From NCBI GenBank assembly GCA_036417435.1, contig CM070902.1:140357886-140421885 (forward strand): a stretch of 64,000 bases of DNA. Direction: 5' to 3'. Of this stretch, positions 36,719-47,959 are shown in pieces. The stretch's first letter is position 1. Every line of letters begins with the position of its first letter. The stretch is from Inia geoffrensis (Eukaryota > Chordata > Mammalia > Artiodactyla > Iniidae). The position numbers and the translations under genes were made by a program. The notes beneath the pieces were generated by a model. The model was not told the origin of the DNA, ran no database searches, and saw nothing but the letters and a program-made list of their open reading frames with translations.

Positions 36719-37040
36719 AAAAATATATTTTATTTATTTTTGGCTGATTTGGGTCTTCGTTGCTGCACGTGGGCTTTCTCTAGTTGTGGCAGGCGGTGGC
36801 TACTCTTTGTTGTGGTGTGCGGGCTTCTCATTGCAGTGGTTTCTCTTGTTGCAGAGCACGGGATCTAGGCACGCAGGCTTCAGTAGTTGTGGCTCATGGG
36901 CTCTAGAGTGCAGGCTCAGTAGTTGTGGCGCATGGGATTATTTGCTGCGCGGCATGTGGGATCTTCCCGGACCAGGGATTGAACCCATATCCCCTGCATT
37001 GGCAGGTGGATTCTTAACCACTGTGCACCAGGGAAGTCTC
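36719..37040 (-). mobile_element. Long CHR-type SINE
   Basis: The complement of the long CHR form (tttttggctgatttgggtcttcgttgctgcacg, repeated gtagttgtggc blocks, head ccagggaagtc). Probable TSD acttttacattttt (from 36,705) and acttttgcattttt (37,041 onward). Confidence 0.92.
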
Positions 37041-37079
37041 ACTTTTGCATTTTTTAATATTAGTGAACACTTCTATGAC

Positions 37080-37280
37080 AGCACTTATTTATGTAGGCTG
37101 TTAACAAGCAAAAAAAATTCTTTATATCAACTCTTTGATGTAAATATTGTTATTATCATTATCTTGGTTTTAGAGGTAAGGAAATGTGAAATACAGAGAG
37201 GTTAAATGATTTGTTCTAGGACTTATAGCTAATAAATGGTGAAGCTAGGATTCAAGCCCAAGTCAAGTAGTCTGATACAA
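37080..37280 (-). mobile_element. MIR SINE
   Basis: The complement of MIR: 'attgttattatcattatcttggttttagaggtaaggaaatgtgaaatacagagaggttaaatgattt', then 'gctaataaatggtgaagctaggattcaagccca'. Confidence 0.8.
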
Positions 37281-37300
37281 AGTTAGGACCAGCTAACTTT

Positions 37301-40300
37301 TTTTTTTTTTTTTTACATCTTTATTGGCGTATAATTGCTTTACAATGTTGTGTTAGTTTCTGTTGTACAACAAAGTGAATCAGCTATATATATACATATA
37401 TCCCCATATCCCCTCCCTCTTGAGCCTCCCTCCCACCCTCCCTATCCCACCTCTCTAGGTCATCACAAAACATCGAGCTGATCTCCCTGTGTTATGCAGC
37501 AGCTTCCCACTAGCTATTCATTTTACATTTGGAAGTGTATATATGTCAGTGCTACTCCCTCCCTCACTTCGTCCCAGCATTCCCTCCCTGCTCTGTGTCC
37601 TCAAGGTTACCTTCTCTATGTCTGTGTCCTTATTCCTGCCCTGCCGCTAGGTTCATGAGTACCGTTTTTATAGATTCCCTATATATGCGTTAGCATACGG
37701 TATTTGTTTTTCTCTTTCTGACTTACTTCACTCTGTATGACAATCTAAGTCCATCCACCTCATTACAAATAACTCAATTTTGTTCCTTTTTATGGCTGAC
37801 CATTGTGTATATGTGCCACATCTTCTTTATCCATTCATGTGTCGATGGACGTTTATGTTACTTCCATGTCCTGCCTATTGTAAATAGTGCCGAAATGAAG
37901 ATTGTGGTACATGTACATTTTTGAATTATGTTTTTCTCAGGGTATATGCCCAGTAGTGGGATTGCTGGGTCATATGGTAGCTCTATTTTTAGGTTTTTAA
38001 GGAACCTCCATACTGTTCTCCATAGTGGCTGTATCAATTTACATTCCCACCAACAGTACAGGAGTGTTCTCTTTTCTCCACACCCTCTCCAGCATTTATT
38101 GTTTATAGATTTTTTTGATGATGGCCATTCTGACCAGTGTCAGGTGATAACCTCATTGTGGTTTTGATTTGCATCTCTCTAATGATTCATGATGTTGAGC
38201 ATCTTTTCCTGTGTTTGTTAGCAGTCTGTACGTCATCTTTGGAGAAGTGTCTATTTAGGTCTTCTGCCCAATTCTGGATTGGGTTGTTTTGTTTTTTTGA
38301 TATTGAGCTGCTTGTATATTTTGGAGATTAATCCTGTGTCAGTTGCTTCATTTGTATATATTTTCTCCCATTCTGAGGATTGTCTTTTCATCTTGTTTAT
38401 GGTTTCCTTTGCTGTGCAAAAGCTTTTAAGTTTCATTCGGTCCCATTTGTTTGTTTTTATTTCCATTTCTCTAGGAGGTGGGTCAGAAAGGATCTTGCTG
38501 TGATTTATGTCATAGAGTGCTCTGCCTATGTTTTCCTCTAAGAATTTTATAGTGTCTGGCCTTACATTTAGGTCTTTAATCCATTTTGAGTTTATTTTTC
38601 TGTATGGTGTTAGGAAGTTTTCTAATTTCATTCTTTTACATGTAGCTGTCTAGTTTTCCCAGCACCACTTATTGAAGAGGCTGTCTTTTCTCCATTGTAT
38701 ATTCTTGCCTCCTTTGTCAAAGATAAGGTGACCGTATGTGTGTGGGTTTATCTCTGGGCTTTCTATCCTGTTCCATTGATCTATATTTCTGTTTTTGTGC
38801 CAGTACCATACTGTCTTGATTATTGTTGTTTTGTAGTATAGTTTGAAGTCAAGGAGCCTGATTCTTCCAGCTCCGTTTTTATTTATCAAAATTGCTTTGG
38901 ATATTCGGGGTCTTTTGTGTTTCCATACAAACTGCAAAATTTCTTGTCCTAGTTCTGTGAAAAATGCCATTGGTAATTTGATAGGGATTGCATTCAATCT
39001 GTAGATTACTTTGGGTAGTATAGTCATTTTCACAATGTTGATTCTTCCAATCCAAGAACATGGTGTATCTCTCCATCTGTTTGTATCATCTTTGATTTCT
39101 TTCATCAGTGTCTTATGGTTTTCTGCATGCAGGTCTTTTGCCTCCTTAGGTAGGTTTATTCCTAGGTATTTTATGCTTTTGGTTGCAGTGGTGAATGGGA
39201 GTGTTTCCTTAATTTCCTTCTCATCTTTTGCTGTTAGTGTATAGGAATGCAAGAGATTTCTGTGCATTACTTTTGTATCCTGCTACTTTACCAAATTCAT
39301 TGAGTAGCTCTAGTAGTTTTTTGGCATCACCTTTAGGATTTTCTATGTGTAGTATCATGTCATCTGCAAACAGTGACTGTTTTACTTCTTGTTTTCCAAT
39401 TTGTATTCCTTTTATTTCTTTTTCTTCTCTGATTGCCGTGGCTGAAACTTCCAAAACTGTGTTGAATATTAGTGGTGAGAGTTGGCACCCTTGTCTTGTT
39501 CCTGATCTTAGAGGAAATGTTTTCAGTTTTTCACCCTTGAGAATGATGTTGGCTGTGGGTTTGTCATATATGGCCTTTATTATTGTTGAGGTAAGTTCCC
39601 TCTATGCCTACTTTCTGGAGAGTTTTTTTAATCATAAATGGGTGTTGAATTTTGTCAAAAGCTTTTTCTGCATCTATTGAGATTATCATATGGTTTTTAT
39701 TTTTCAATTTGTTAATATGGTGTATTACTTTGAATGATATGTGTGTATTGAAGAATCCTTATATTCTTGAGATAAACCCCAATTGATCATGGTGTATGAT
39801 CCTTTTAATGTGCTGCTGGATTCTGTTTGCTAGTATTCTGTTGAGGAGCTTTGCATCTATGTTCATCAGTGATATTGGCTTGTAGTTTTCTTTTTTTGTA
39901 ACTTCTCTGTCTGGTTTTGGTATCAGAGTGATGGTGGCCTTGTAGAATGAGTTTGGGAATGTTCCTCCCTCTGCTAGATTTTGAAAGAGTTTGAGAAGGA
40001 TAGGTGTTAGCTCTTCTCTAAATGTTTGATAGAATTTGCCTGTGAAGCCATCTGGTCCAGGGCTTTTGTTTGTTGGAAGATTTTTAATCACAGTTTCAAT
40101 TTCAGTGCTTGAGATTGGTCTGTTTATATTTTCTATTTCTTCCTGATTCAGTCTTCGAAGGTTGTGCATTTCTAAGAATTTGTCCATTTCTTCCAGGTTG
40201 CCCATTTTTTTGGCATATAGTTGCTTGTAATCTCTCATGATCCTTTGTATTTCTGCGCTGTCAATTGTTACTTCTCCTTTTTCATTTCTAATTCTGTTGA

Positions 40301-40937
40301 TTTGAATCTTCTCCCTTTTTTCCTGATGGGTTGGGCTCATGGTGTATCAATTTTGTTTGTCCTCTCAAAGAACCAGGTTTTAGCTTTATTGATCTTTGCT
40401 ATCGTTTCCTTCATTTCTTTTTTATTTATTTCTGATCTGATCTTTATGAGTTGTTTCCTTCTGGAAACTTCGTGATTTTTTTTGTTCTTCTTTCTTAATT
40501 GCTTTAAGCATAAGGTTAGATTGTTTATTTGAGATTTTTCTTGTTTCTTGAGGTGGAATGTATTGCTATAAACTTCCCTTTTACAACTGCTTTTGCTGCA
40601 TACCATAGGTTTTGGGTTATCATGTTTTCATTGTCTTTTGGTTCTAGGTATTTTTTGATTTCCTCTTCGATTTCTTCAGTGATCTCTTGGTTATTTAGTA
40701 GAGTATTGTTTAGCCTCCATGTGTTTGTATTTTTATGGTTTTTTTCCTATAATGGATATCTAGTCTCCTAGCTTGTGGTCGGAAAAGATGCTTGAGACAA
40801 TTTCAACTTTCTTAAATTTACTGAGGCTTGATTTGTGTCCCAAATGTGATCTATCCTGCAGAGTGTTCTGTGTGCACTTGAGAAGAAAGGCTTTTATGGC
40901 TGTTAGCATTTGTCTTATGTATTGAGGTGCTCCTGTG
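37301..40937 (-). mobile_element. 5'-truncated L1 (element C)
   Basis: The 3'UTR starts at 37,301 after poly-T. ORF2 fills the rest and the element stops inside the endonuclease region. An internal deletion of about 120 bp lies at about 40,889, where the sequence jumps from gagaagaaagg to cttttatggctg. ORF2 is open only in pieces (39,759-40,340; 38,650-39,267; 38,251-38,631). The catalytic FADDM is intact at about 39,358-39,372 but in a broken frame. The TSD is ccagctaacttt (37,289-37,300) and ccacctaacctt (40,938-40,949). Confidence 0.9.
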
Positions 40938-40949
40938 CCACCTAACCTT

Positions 40950-41110
40950 GTTTTGTTAGGCCATTTGTATACTAAGTGGTTTAACACACATTTTCTCTTT
41001 TCAACAGCACAACAGATCTGTGAAAGTATGCAAGATAGATTGAGAGAATTTGATTTGGCCTTGGTCACATAGCTAGAATATTGATAATTTTGAGCCAGAA
41101 CTCAGGTGTT
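40950..41110 (-). mobile_element. Probable MIR remnant
   Basis: The segment contains 'acagatctgtgaaagtatgc', 'ttggccttggtcacatagctagaat' and 'gagccagaactcagg', in MIR order on the minus strand but strongly decayed. Confidence 0.5.
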
Positions 41111-41500
41111 GTAAAAATAACCCAATGTAGTTTCTGTCTTCATATCCTCCGTTGACCCCAGGGTATTACATGAAGTATTTTGCTGTTGAGAAAATATATT
41201 ATTCAACATATGTTTGATAGTTCTGAAGGAGTGTGAAGCAGATTAACAAATGTAATACTAGAGAATTGACCAATTTTAGGGTTATGATGAATTATCCAAT
41301 TTACCTCTTTAATATTGGCATTTTTTGTGATTGATGGTCATTTGCTTTCCTTTAGTTAAAATAAGTATTTATTTTCCTAAATTATAGAATTATAATTAGG
41401 AAATATTTAATACATATTTAATACAATTAGGAATACATACATATATGATATATATTTATTATAGAAAGTTTAGAAAATAAAGAAAAATATAAATAAAAGC
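41111..41500. other. Unassigned AT-rich DNA
   Basis: There is nothing recognisable here apart from an AT-rich simple-sequence patch at about 41,400-41,465. Confidence 0.35.
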
Positions 41501-42060
41501 ATTCATTGTTTAGCTTTAACAATGGTTTATCTATTGTTCTTATTTTAACTTTATCTTGAAATAATTATAGAATATAAGAAGTTGCAAAAGTAGTACAAAG
41601 GTCTCATGTATCCTACTGTCTTTTAAAAATACACATATACTCATTTACTCATTCACTGTAAGTACCCACTTACCAAATTAGAATCATAAGGATGCTTTTA
41701 AAAAGCAGGGAATACAGATATGTCACGTGTCATTTTTCATAGATGAATGCATAGTATACACATTTTTGCACCTTGTTTTGTGTGTGTGTGTGTCTGTGTA
41801 TTAGTATATACTGAGCTTCCTCATTTTTTTGGTTGCTTTGCAGTATTCCATTGTATTTTTGTATGTTTCTGTATATATAATTATTATTGTAGTGCCAGAC
41901 TTCCATTATTAGACATTTAAGGTTTTTTACATTCTTGTCGTATTATGAAAAGTGCTGCAGTTTATAATTTTGTACTCTGCATTTTTTTGTTATGTATTTC
42001 TGTAGGTGGCTACTTAATTTTCTGTTTTATTTTCATCATTATCTTTAAGATTATTATATA
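41500..42060 (-). mobile_element. Old L1M 3'-end fragment
   Basis: The complement of an L1ME-type tail: 'cttgaaataattatagaatataagaagttgcaaaagtagtacaaag', then 'ttgcagtattccattgtatttttg' and 'cattcttgtcgtattatgaaaagtgctgcag'. Confidence 0.6.
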
Positions 42061-43890
42061 GTTTTATTATGGAATCTGTAGAAATTATCCTCTATGTTAA
42101 TAATTTTTTTTAGATTCTCTGATAGCAATAAATCCTACCAGGTTGAATATTTTAAAAACCATAATCAATTCTAACTTTTTAAAGGAGTTTTATAATTATT
42201 TACAAGTGATATTGATTTCCTTTTTTGTAAATTACTATTGTCAAAAAATAAAATATATGTATTAGCTTTTTTTTTTTATCTTTCAGGGAGTCAAATGTTG
42301 GACTTATTTATTGATTGGTTGAGTTAATTGTTTTCTAATTCTCTTAAATGTTTTGGCAAATATATTTTTTACCTCCCCTTGCATTCTTTTTTTTCTTGTT
42401 TATTTGAAAGCATACTTTTATTCCTTTCTAAGTAATGAGAACAAAAACAATAATATTAATATTATTCAGAGGACAGCAGTGGTGTCATCCTATTGTTTAT
42501 TATGTGACATACTCATTTTTCTTAGTTTGTATACTTTTAGTATATTTTTTAATCTGGTAGTTATTTAATAGTGGAGGGATTTGTCCTTAATTGTTTGTTC
42601 AAATTTTGTTTTTTTATTGCATTATAAGCAGATAGTATGGTATGTGGAATTACTACCTTTGAAATTTATTGAGGATTTCTAATTGGCCTAATTTGATATT
42701 GAGTTTATACTTACAGTCTTTTTTCTGTGATAAACAAACAAAAAACCTGAAGCACACAACACTCTGATCTATAATCATAAGAAAATTTCCAGTAGGAATT
42801 TTTAAAGACCCAGATAAATGATTATCAGTCCCATTTGAAAAGATAAATATATATACTAGGCTGTTTTGCTTGATGTTCAGTAAGATATGATTAGCTGTAT
42901 GAAAATTATATGTGGAAATTATTTTAGGTATCAAGAGCAGAATACAACATAATAAATTTTTGAAATTTCTGAAGAGGATAAGGCAATCTCAAAGGAATGT
43001 ATTTATAAATTCTCATTGTAGACATTGTATGACCAAAATAACGAATATTAAAATTGAAAATTGGAAAAAGTTTAGATGAATTATGAGGTATTAGTATTTA
43101 AATATATAAAAATATAAATTTGAAAAATATGAAAACTGTTATGGATACGTGGGGGAAGGATGGAGACTGGAAAGAGAGTACTGCTTGTCAGTAGTGGAAA
43201 ATTGCAAATTCAAATGGCAAAACCATTAAAATTCTTTGTACCTGGTATGCTAGTAATGCTACTCATAAAATTATAACTTGAGCACAATTCATTTGGAAAT
43301 CTTTGAGATGAGTCCTATCTTTGCCTTAATTTTTATTTAGATTTTTTTAATGTAAATAATTTAGAAGAAAAAAACCATCATGTTCTTGAAAATGTCAGTT
43401 ATTATGATAATTATAGCAGAAGAATATTGGAACATGTTGTAATGTCATATTAACAATAGTTAACAACAGTTAATTTATTAATAAGACTTAATGAATAAGT
43501 GGCAGGTTTACTTTGTGGAGCTTTGAGAATTAATAAAAATACCTGCATTATTACTTTAATTTTGGAAATATAGGACTTGAAATTAGGCCTTGTGGTTATA
43601 GCTTATGCATCAATTTGTCAAAGTTTAGAGTGAAACTGGAGAAATAACACAATTGTTCATTTAGTATTTTTTTCTTTTACTAATTTTTTTTTCTTACAAA
43701 GCTATGATTTAAAAAATGATAACTAAAATTTAGGGAGAAAAGGAGAAGAGATTACATATCACAGTTCATTCAGAAAGATAAAGGGTTGAAATATTTTGGA
43801 TATTTCCAACCTGAATTACATCTTACCTGCCCCATGCTCGGCTCTCTTTTCATCATAGGAGCAGTAATTCTTCCAGTCTTCCAGAATTTA
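42061..43890. other. Unassigned AT-rich DNA
   Basis: A long AT-rich stretch without convincing exon, RNA gene or named repeat. Confidence 0.4.
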
Positions 43891-43899
43891 AAAGTGATA

Positions 43900-45160
43900 G
43901 TCAAAACCACAAAAACAAATAGATAAATTGGACTTTATCAAAATTAAGATTATTTGGGGTTCAAAAGGCACTATGAAGAAAGAAAAAAGACAATCCACAG
44001 AATGGAATAGCAGATTGTAAATCTTACATTTGATAGGGGTATAGTATCTAGAACATACGAAGAACTTTTAGCATTCAACATTAAAGAGTGATCCCCTTCC
44101 TCTTGCCTTCAGGCAACCCGGAAGTTGTGCTTGACATGCTGCTTTCCTTTTCCCAGAGTACTTTGTGCTCTTTCTTTCCATCCTGGGCCCAACAGAATGG
44201 CTCCTACTAAAAGGGTGGCAAGAAGATGGGCTCTTCTGCCATCAACAAGGTAGTGACCAAAGAATACACTATTCGCATTCACAAGTGCATCCATACTGAT
44301 GGCTGCAAGAGACATGGCCTTCCGGCACTCAAAGAGATCCAGAAATTTGCCATGAAGAAGATGGCAACTCCTGATGTGTGCATTGACACTGGGCTCAATA
44401 AAGCTGTCTGAGCCAATGGAATGAGGAGTATCCCTTACCTTATCTGGGTGCTGTAGCCCAGAAGATGGAAAGAGGATGAAGAATCATCAAACAAGTGCTA
44501 TCCATTGGTTACCTAGGTACCTGTCACCTCTTTCAAAAATCTACAGACAATGTGGATGAGAACTAACTCCTGATTGTCAAGTAGTCATAAAACTGCAAAA
44601 AAAAAAAAAAAAACCCAGTAAGGAGACATATAACACAATTTAAAAATAGGCAGAGAATTTGAATAGATATTCCTCTGAGGATGATATACAAATGGCCAAT
44701 ATGCACATGAAAAGATACTTAACATTGTTATCAATAAGGAAATGGCAAATCAAAAGCATAATAAGATACTATTTCATACCTACTAGAATGGTTTTCATTA
44801 AAAAAGTCAGCTAATAACAGGAGTTAGTGGGGATATAATAAAATTAGAACACTTGTATGCCAATGGTGGGAATGTAAAATGGGGCAGCCATGTTGGCAAA
44901 CAGGTTTTCAGTTTCTTAAATGGTTAATTATAGTTACCATATGACTCAGTAATTCTACTATTAGGTACATTCCCAAGAGAAGTGAGAACATAACATCCAT
45001 AGAAAACCATATACACGAATGTTCACAGCACTGTTGTTCATAATAACCAAAAAGTGGAATTAACCCAAATGTCTATCAACTGATGAATGGATAAAGAATA
45101 TCTGGTATATTCATACAGTGCAATATTATTGATCCATATAAATATGTACATGTATAATGT
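43900..45160 (+). mobile_element. Old L1M 3' half, split by RPL31 pseudogene
   Basis: Plus-strand L1 ORF2 C terminus occupies 43,900-44,080 ('aaattggactttatcaaaattaag', 'gacaatccacagaatgg', 'agtatctagaacatacgaagaactttta'). It resumes at about 44,625 ('aatttaaaaataggcagagaatttgaatagatattcc' through 'tgatgaatggataaagaata'). The halves join in consensus order around the pseudogene. Confidence 0.8.
44093..44613 (+). pseudogene. RPL31: Processed pseudogene of ribosomal protein L31
   Basis: RPL31 is a component of the large ribosomal subunit. This copy is intronless and keeps the 5'UTR pyrimidine tract, the start (atggctcct at 44,196), a region encoding [31 protein letters not shown] and DTGLNKAV, and the stop at about 44,564. 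It ends in a poly-A tract (about 44,598-44,613). These are hallmarks of L1-mediated retrocopying. It is inactive: a frameshift early in the frame, a TGA replacing the expected Trp codon after LNKAV (about 44,409), and later indels. Imperfect flanks taaagagtgat and taaggagacat may be the TSD. Confidence 0.92.
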
Positions 45161-45482
45161 ATATATGCTTGCATATATTGTATATGTATATATTTACATA
45201 TATGTATAAATTCCCAGAGTTGAAATCAGAAGTCGAAGAATAAATATAGTTGTTGCAGAGACAAATAAAATTCTCCGAGTATTCTTTTTAATAAGAATTA
45301 TCTATAGTGTATTCATTTAGTGTCAGTTGTGCTTTAATTGGTTTGTCTAATTAATGAAAAATGGTATTGCTTGTTTTATGTTTCATATTCCGTATAAGGT
45401 AACCTTTATCAAAATAATAGCATATCTTCTGTGTTAAAATTGTTTTTAATTTTACTACTTTTTTGTTGGACTAACACTATAG
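45160..45482. other. Unassigned AT-rich DNA
   Basis: An alternating tat/gta simple repeat lies at about 45,140-45,205, then unassigned sequence up to the LTR. Confidence 0.4.
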
Positions 45483-45656
45483 TGATGCCAGAAGCTTGGT
45501 TTCTGTGCATTGGTGCCAAATTGAAACTCGGAGACGGAGTTTTGGGTGAAGTTGAAAAGAATAGCTTTATTGCTTAGCCAGGAAAAGGGGGGCACAGCGG
45601 GCTCATGCCCTCAAAAACAGTGTGTCCCAACCCAGGAGGATTTGGTGAGGAGTTTT

Positions 45657-45850
45657 TTGCGGTACGTGGGCTTCTCACTGTTCTGGCCTCTCCCGTTGCA
45701 GAGCACAGGCTCCGGACGCGCAGGCTCAGCGGCCATGGCCCACGGGCCCAGCCGCTCCGTGGCACGTGGGATCTTCCTGGACCGGGGCACGAACCCGCGT
45801 CCCCTGCATTGGCAGGTGGACTCTCAACCACTGCGCCACCAGGGAAGCTC
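45657..45850 (-). mobile_element. CHR-type SINE 1 of the two-SINE unit
   Basis: The CHR body starts directly after a six-T run (gcggtacgtgggcttctcac) and ends ccaccagggaagctc. It has no long poly-T tail of its own and no TSD around it alone. Confidence 0.9.
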
Positions 45851-45937
45851 TGTGCGTCGCAGATATAGTGTGGTGTTTTTTCTTGGTTTGTTTTAAGAAA
45901 TTGAACGTTTGTGGCAACCCTATGTTGTTAGATGATT
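45851..45937. other. Spacer between two SINEs
   Basis: The 87-bp spacer contains 'attgaacgtttgtggcaaccctatgttg', a phrase I associate with a widespread mammalian DNA-transposon or repeat relic; the family is not assigned. It is not part of the LTR, since LTR sequence resumes only after 46,170. Confidence 0.55.
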
Positions 45938-46156
45938 GATTTTTTTTTTCTTTTTTTTTTTCTTGTGGTATGCGGGCCTCTCACTGTTGTGGCCTATCCT
46001 GCTGCGGAGCACAGGCTCCGCACGCTCAGGCCCAGCGACCATGGCTCACGGGCCCAGCCGCTCCGTGGCATGTGGGATCTTCTTGGACCGGGGCACGAAT
46101 CCGTGTCCGCTGCATCCGCAGGCGGACTCTAAACAACTGCGCCACCAGGGAAGCCC
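45938..46156 (-). mobile_element. CHR-type SINE 2 of the two-SINE unit
   Basis: Poly-T with one C interruption (45,940-45,960), then CHR body from ttgtggtatgcgggcctc to ccaccagggaagccc. The right flank tggtgaggagtttt (46,157-46,170) duplicates the left flank of SINE 1 (45,643-45,656). Confidence 0.93.
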
Positions 46157-46614
46157 TGGTGAGGAGTTTTATAGCAGTTGTTCAAGGGCAGAGTCGCTGA
46201 TGAGATCAGGGTGTGTGCAGGGCCTGGCAGGGCCTGCACTGCTTTAATCCAGGCTCAGGTAATCTCTTGATGAGCTTCTCTGGTTTCTTTCATCTGGCTT
46301 CAGGTGGTCTTTGGAGTGAAGAATGCTAACATCTTCCATTTGTTGGGGGTTTTAGTTCTGTAAAGAGCTCAAAGAGAGTGTTATGTGTATCCCTTGAGGG
46401 GGAACCAGGACGTGCCCCAAGGCTGCACTATTGTTTCTTGGCTGCTCCTCCCTTGTCTCTGCATCCCCTCCCCTCCCTGATTAGCAGCTGTTTGAATCCG
46501 CACTTTGAACTAAGGGAAGGTCATGGAGACTGGAGTCTGTTCCTTACAGACAAGGAAGCTGGGACAGGTAAAGCCTTCGATGCCCAGAAGCCCCACAGGT
46601 CCTGCTTAGTTTCA

Positions 46615-47950
46615 ATACTGTATTCTCATGCCATAGAGTTTTGGGGATCATATATATTATCCATACATTCTTTAAATCTAGGTTTATGATTATCAGTGGA
46701 TATTGAAAATTTCTTGGTACTTTTACACGACTTCCTGCATTTATTGTAAATCCTGTTTTGCAGCTAGCTTCTCTGCATGATTTATCTTCAGTAATTAAAT
46801 TTAGCACTTCCAGCTGCTTAAAAATTTGTTGGCCTTTCCTGTTCGTTTGTGTTTCTTCATGTGTAAAACGTGGGACATCCACATAGTTTTACTTCTTTTA
46901 AAGTGCCATTTTATAGTCTGGGTTTGGCAGTTACATACTGTGAATGGTTTACTTTCTTATTCTAAATATGAATCTAAAATTTTAATTTTAAACTAAATAT
47001 CAATGTGATGTATATCAGATACGTGATTGCCCTAAGTGACTTGCTTCTAGTAATTTATACGTATTTATATATTTTTTTCTTAGAATGTCAGACTAGGTTA
47101 TTTGTAATGATGTATAATTTCAGCCACCTGTATTCTTTAAGTACAGGTATAAGCAGTTACACAGAACTATAAGTTGGGCTAATTGCCATAGGATTTAATG
47201 AATCTTTTTGTTATAATATAGCAGAATAATTTTAAACATAAGAAATCTTGTGTCTCTTTTTTTAACAGTACTTTACAATTATATTTGTGTGAGGGATATT
47301 TTTTGATATAGGCAGTTTGAGAAGGTGTTCACTGATACTACTGAGCCACATATCTGTCTTCAGAGTGTATCATGCTTATAATTCAAGGCCCATTATTCTC
47401 CATTACTGGAGAAAGCACTTTTCATATGTAAGGTAGTTCCTTGTAATAAATTATGAGCATCTACCCATAGCTTACTATTTTTAGATGTCTCAAATGGTCA
47501 TTCTTTAAAATATTAATGAGTTCATATGTGAACAGCCAGTAAAAGTCCTGGTATAATCTTAACTTGTGGACTTACCTAGAATTATAGTATTCAAACTGTT
47601 AATATTTCAGGGCCTTTATTGAGAATCTGATTTTACAAATGGATGTATGGTGTACGGTTGATTAGGCAAGTTAAAATAATTACCAGCCTAATTCCCCAAA
47701 TCTGTTGTGCTGTTTTATTCTTCATTTATATTACATTCTTAAATACAATTTGCTGACATAATAAATTGATAAGGCATCAGATAGAGGAGTGGCAACAATA
47801 CAGATGTTGTTGTTTTAACTGGTAATTATCTTTGATTGTTCCTTGTTTTCAGCAGAGTATTAGACCATAGAATGTAATTCACTAGATGAAAGTTTTAATT
47901 TGAGAATGAAAAATTGCATCTAAAAGTAAATGGTGATTTAAAAAATTATT
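46615..47950. other. Unassigned DNA
   Basis: No exon or repeat was recognised over about 1.3 kb. Confidence 0.4.
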
Positions 47951-47959
47951 TTAAAAATT

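Larger units (their letters stand above)
45483..46614 (-). mobile_element. Endogenous retrovirus solo LTR, copy 2 (with SINE insertion)
   Basis: The same family and orientation as 24,441-25,010. Ends are TGATGCC and GTTTCA on the plus strand, with an AATAAAGC signal on the minus strand (complement at about 45,566). It is interrupted at 45,657-46,156 by a two-SINE unit. No internal retroviral genes are present. Flanking atag and atac could be a mutated 4-bp TSD, which is weak evidence. Confidence 0.75.
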
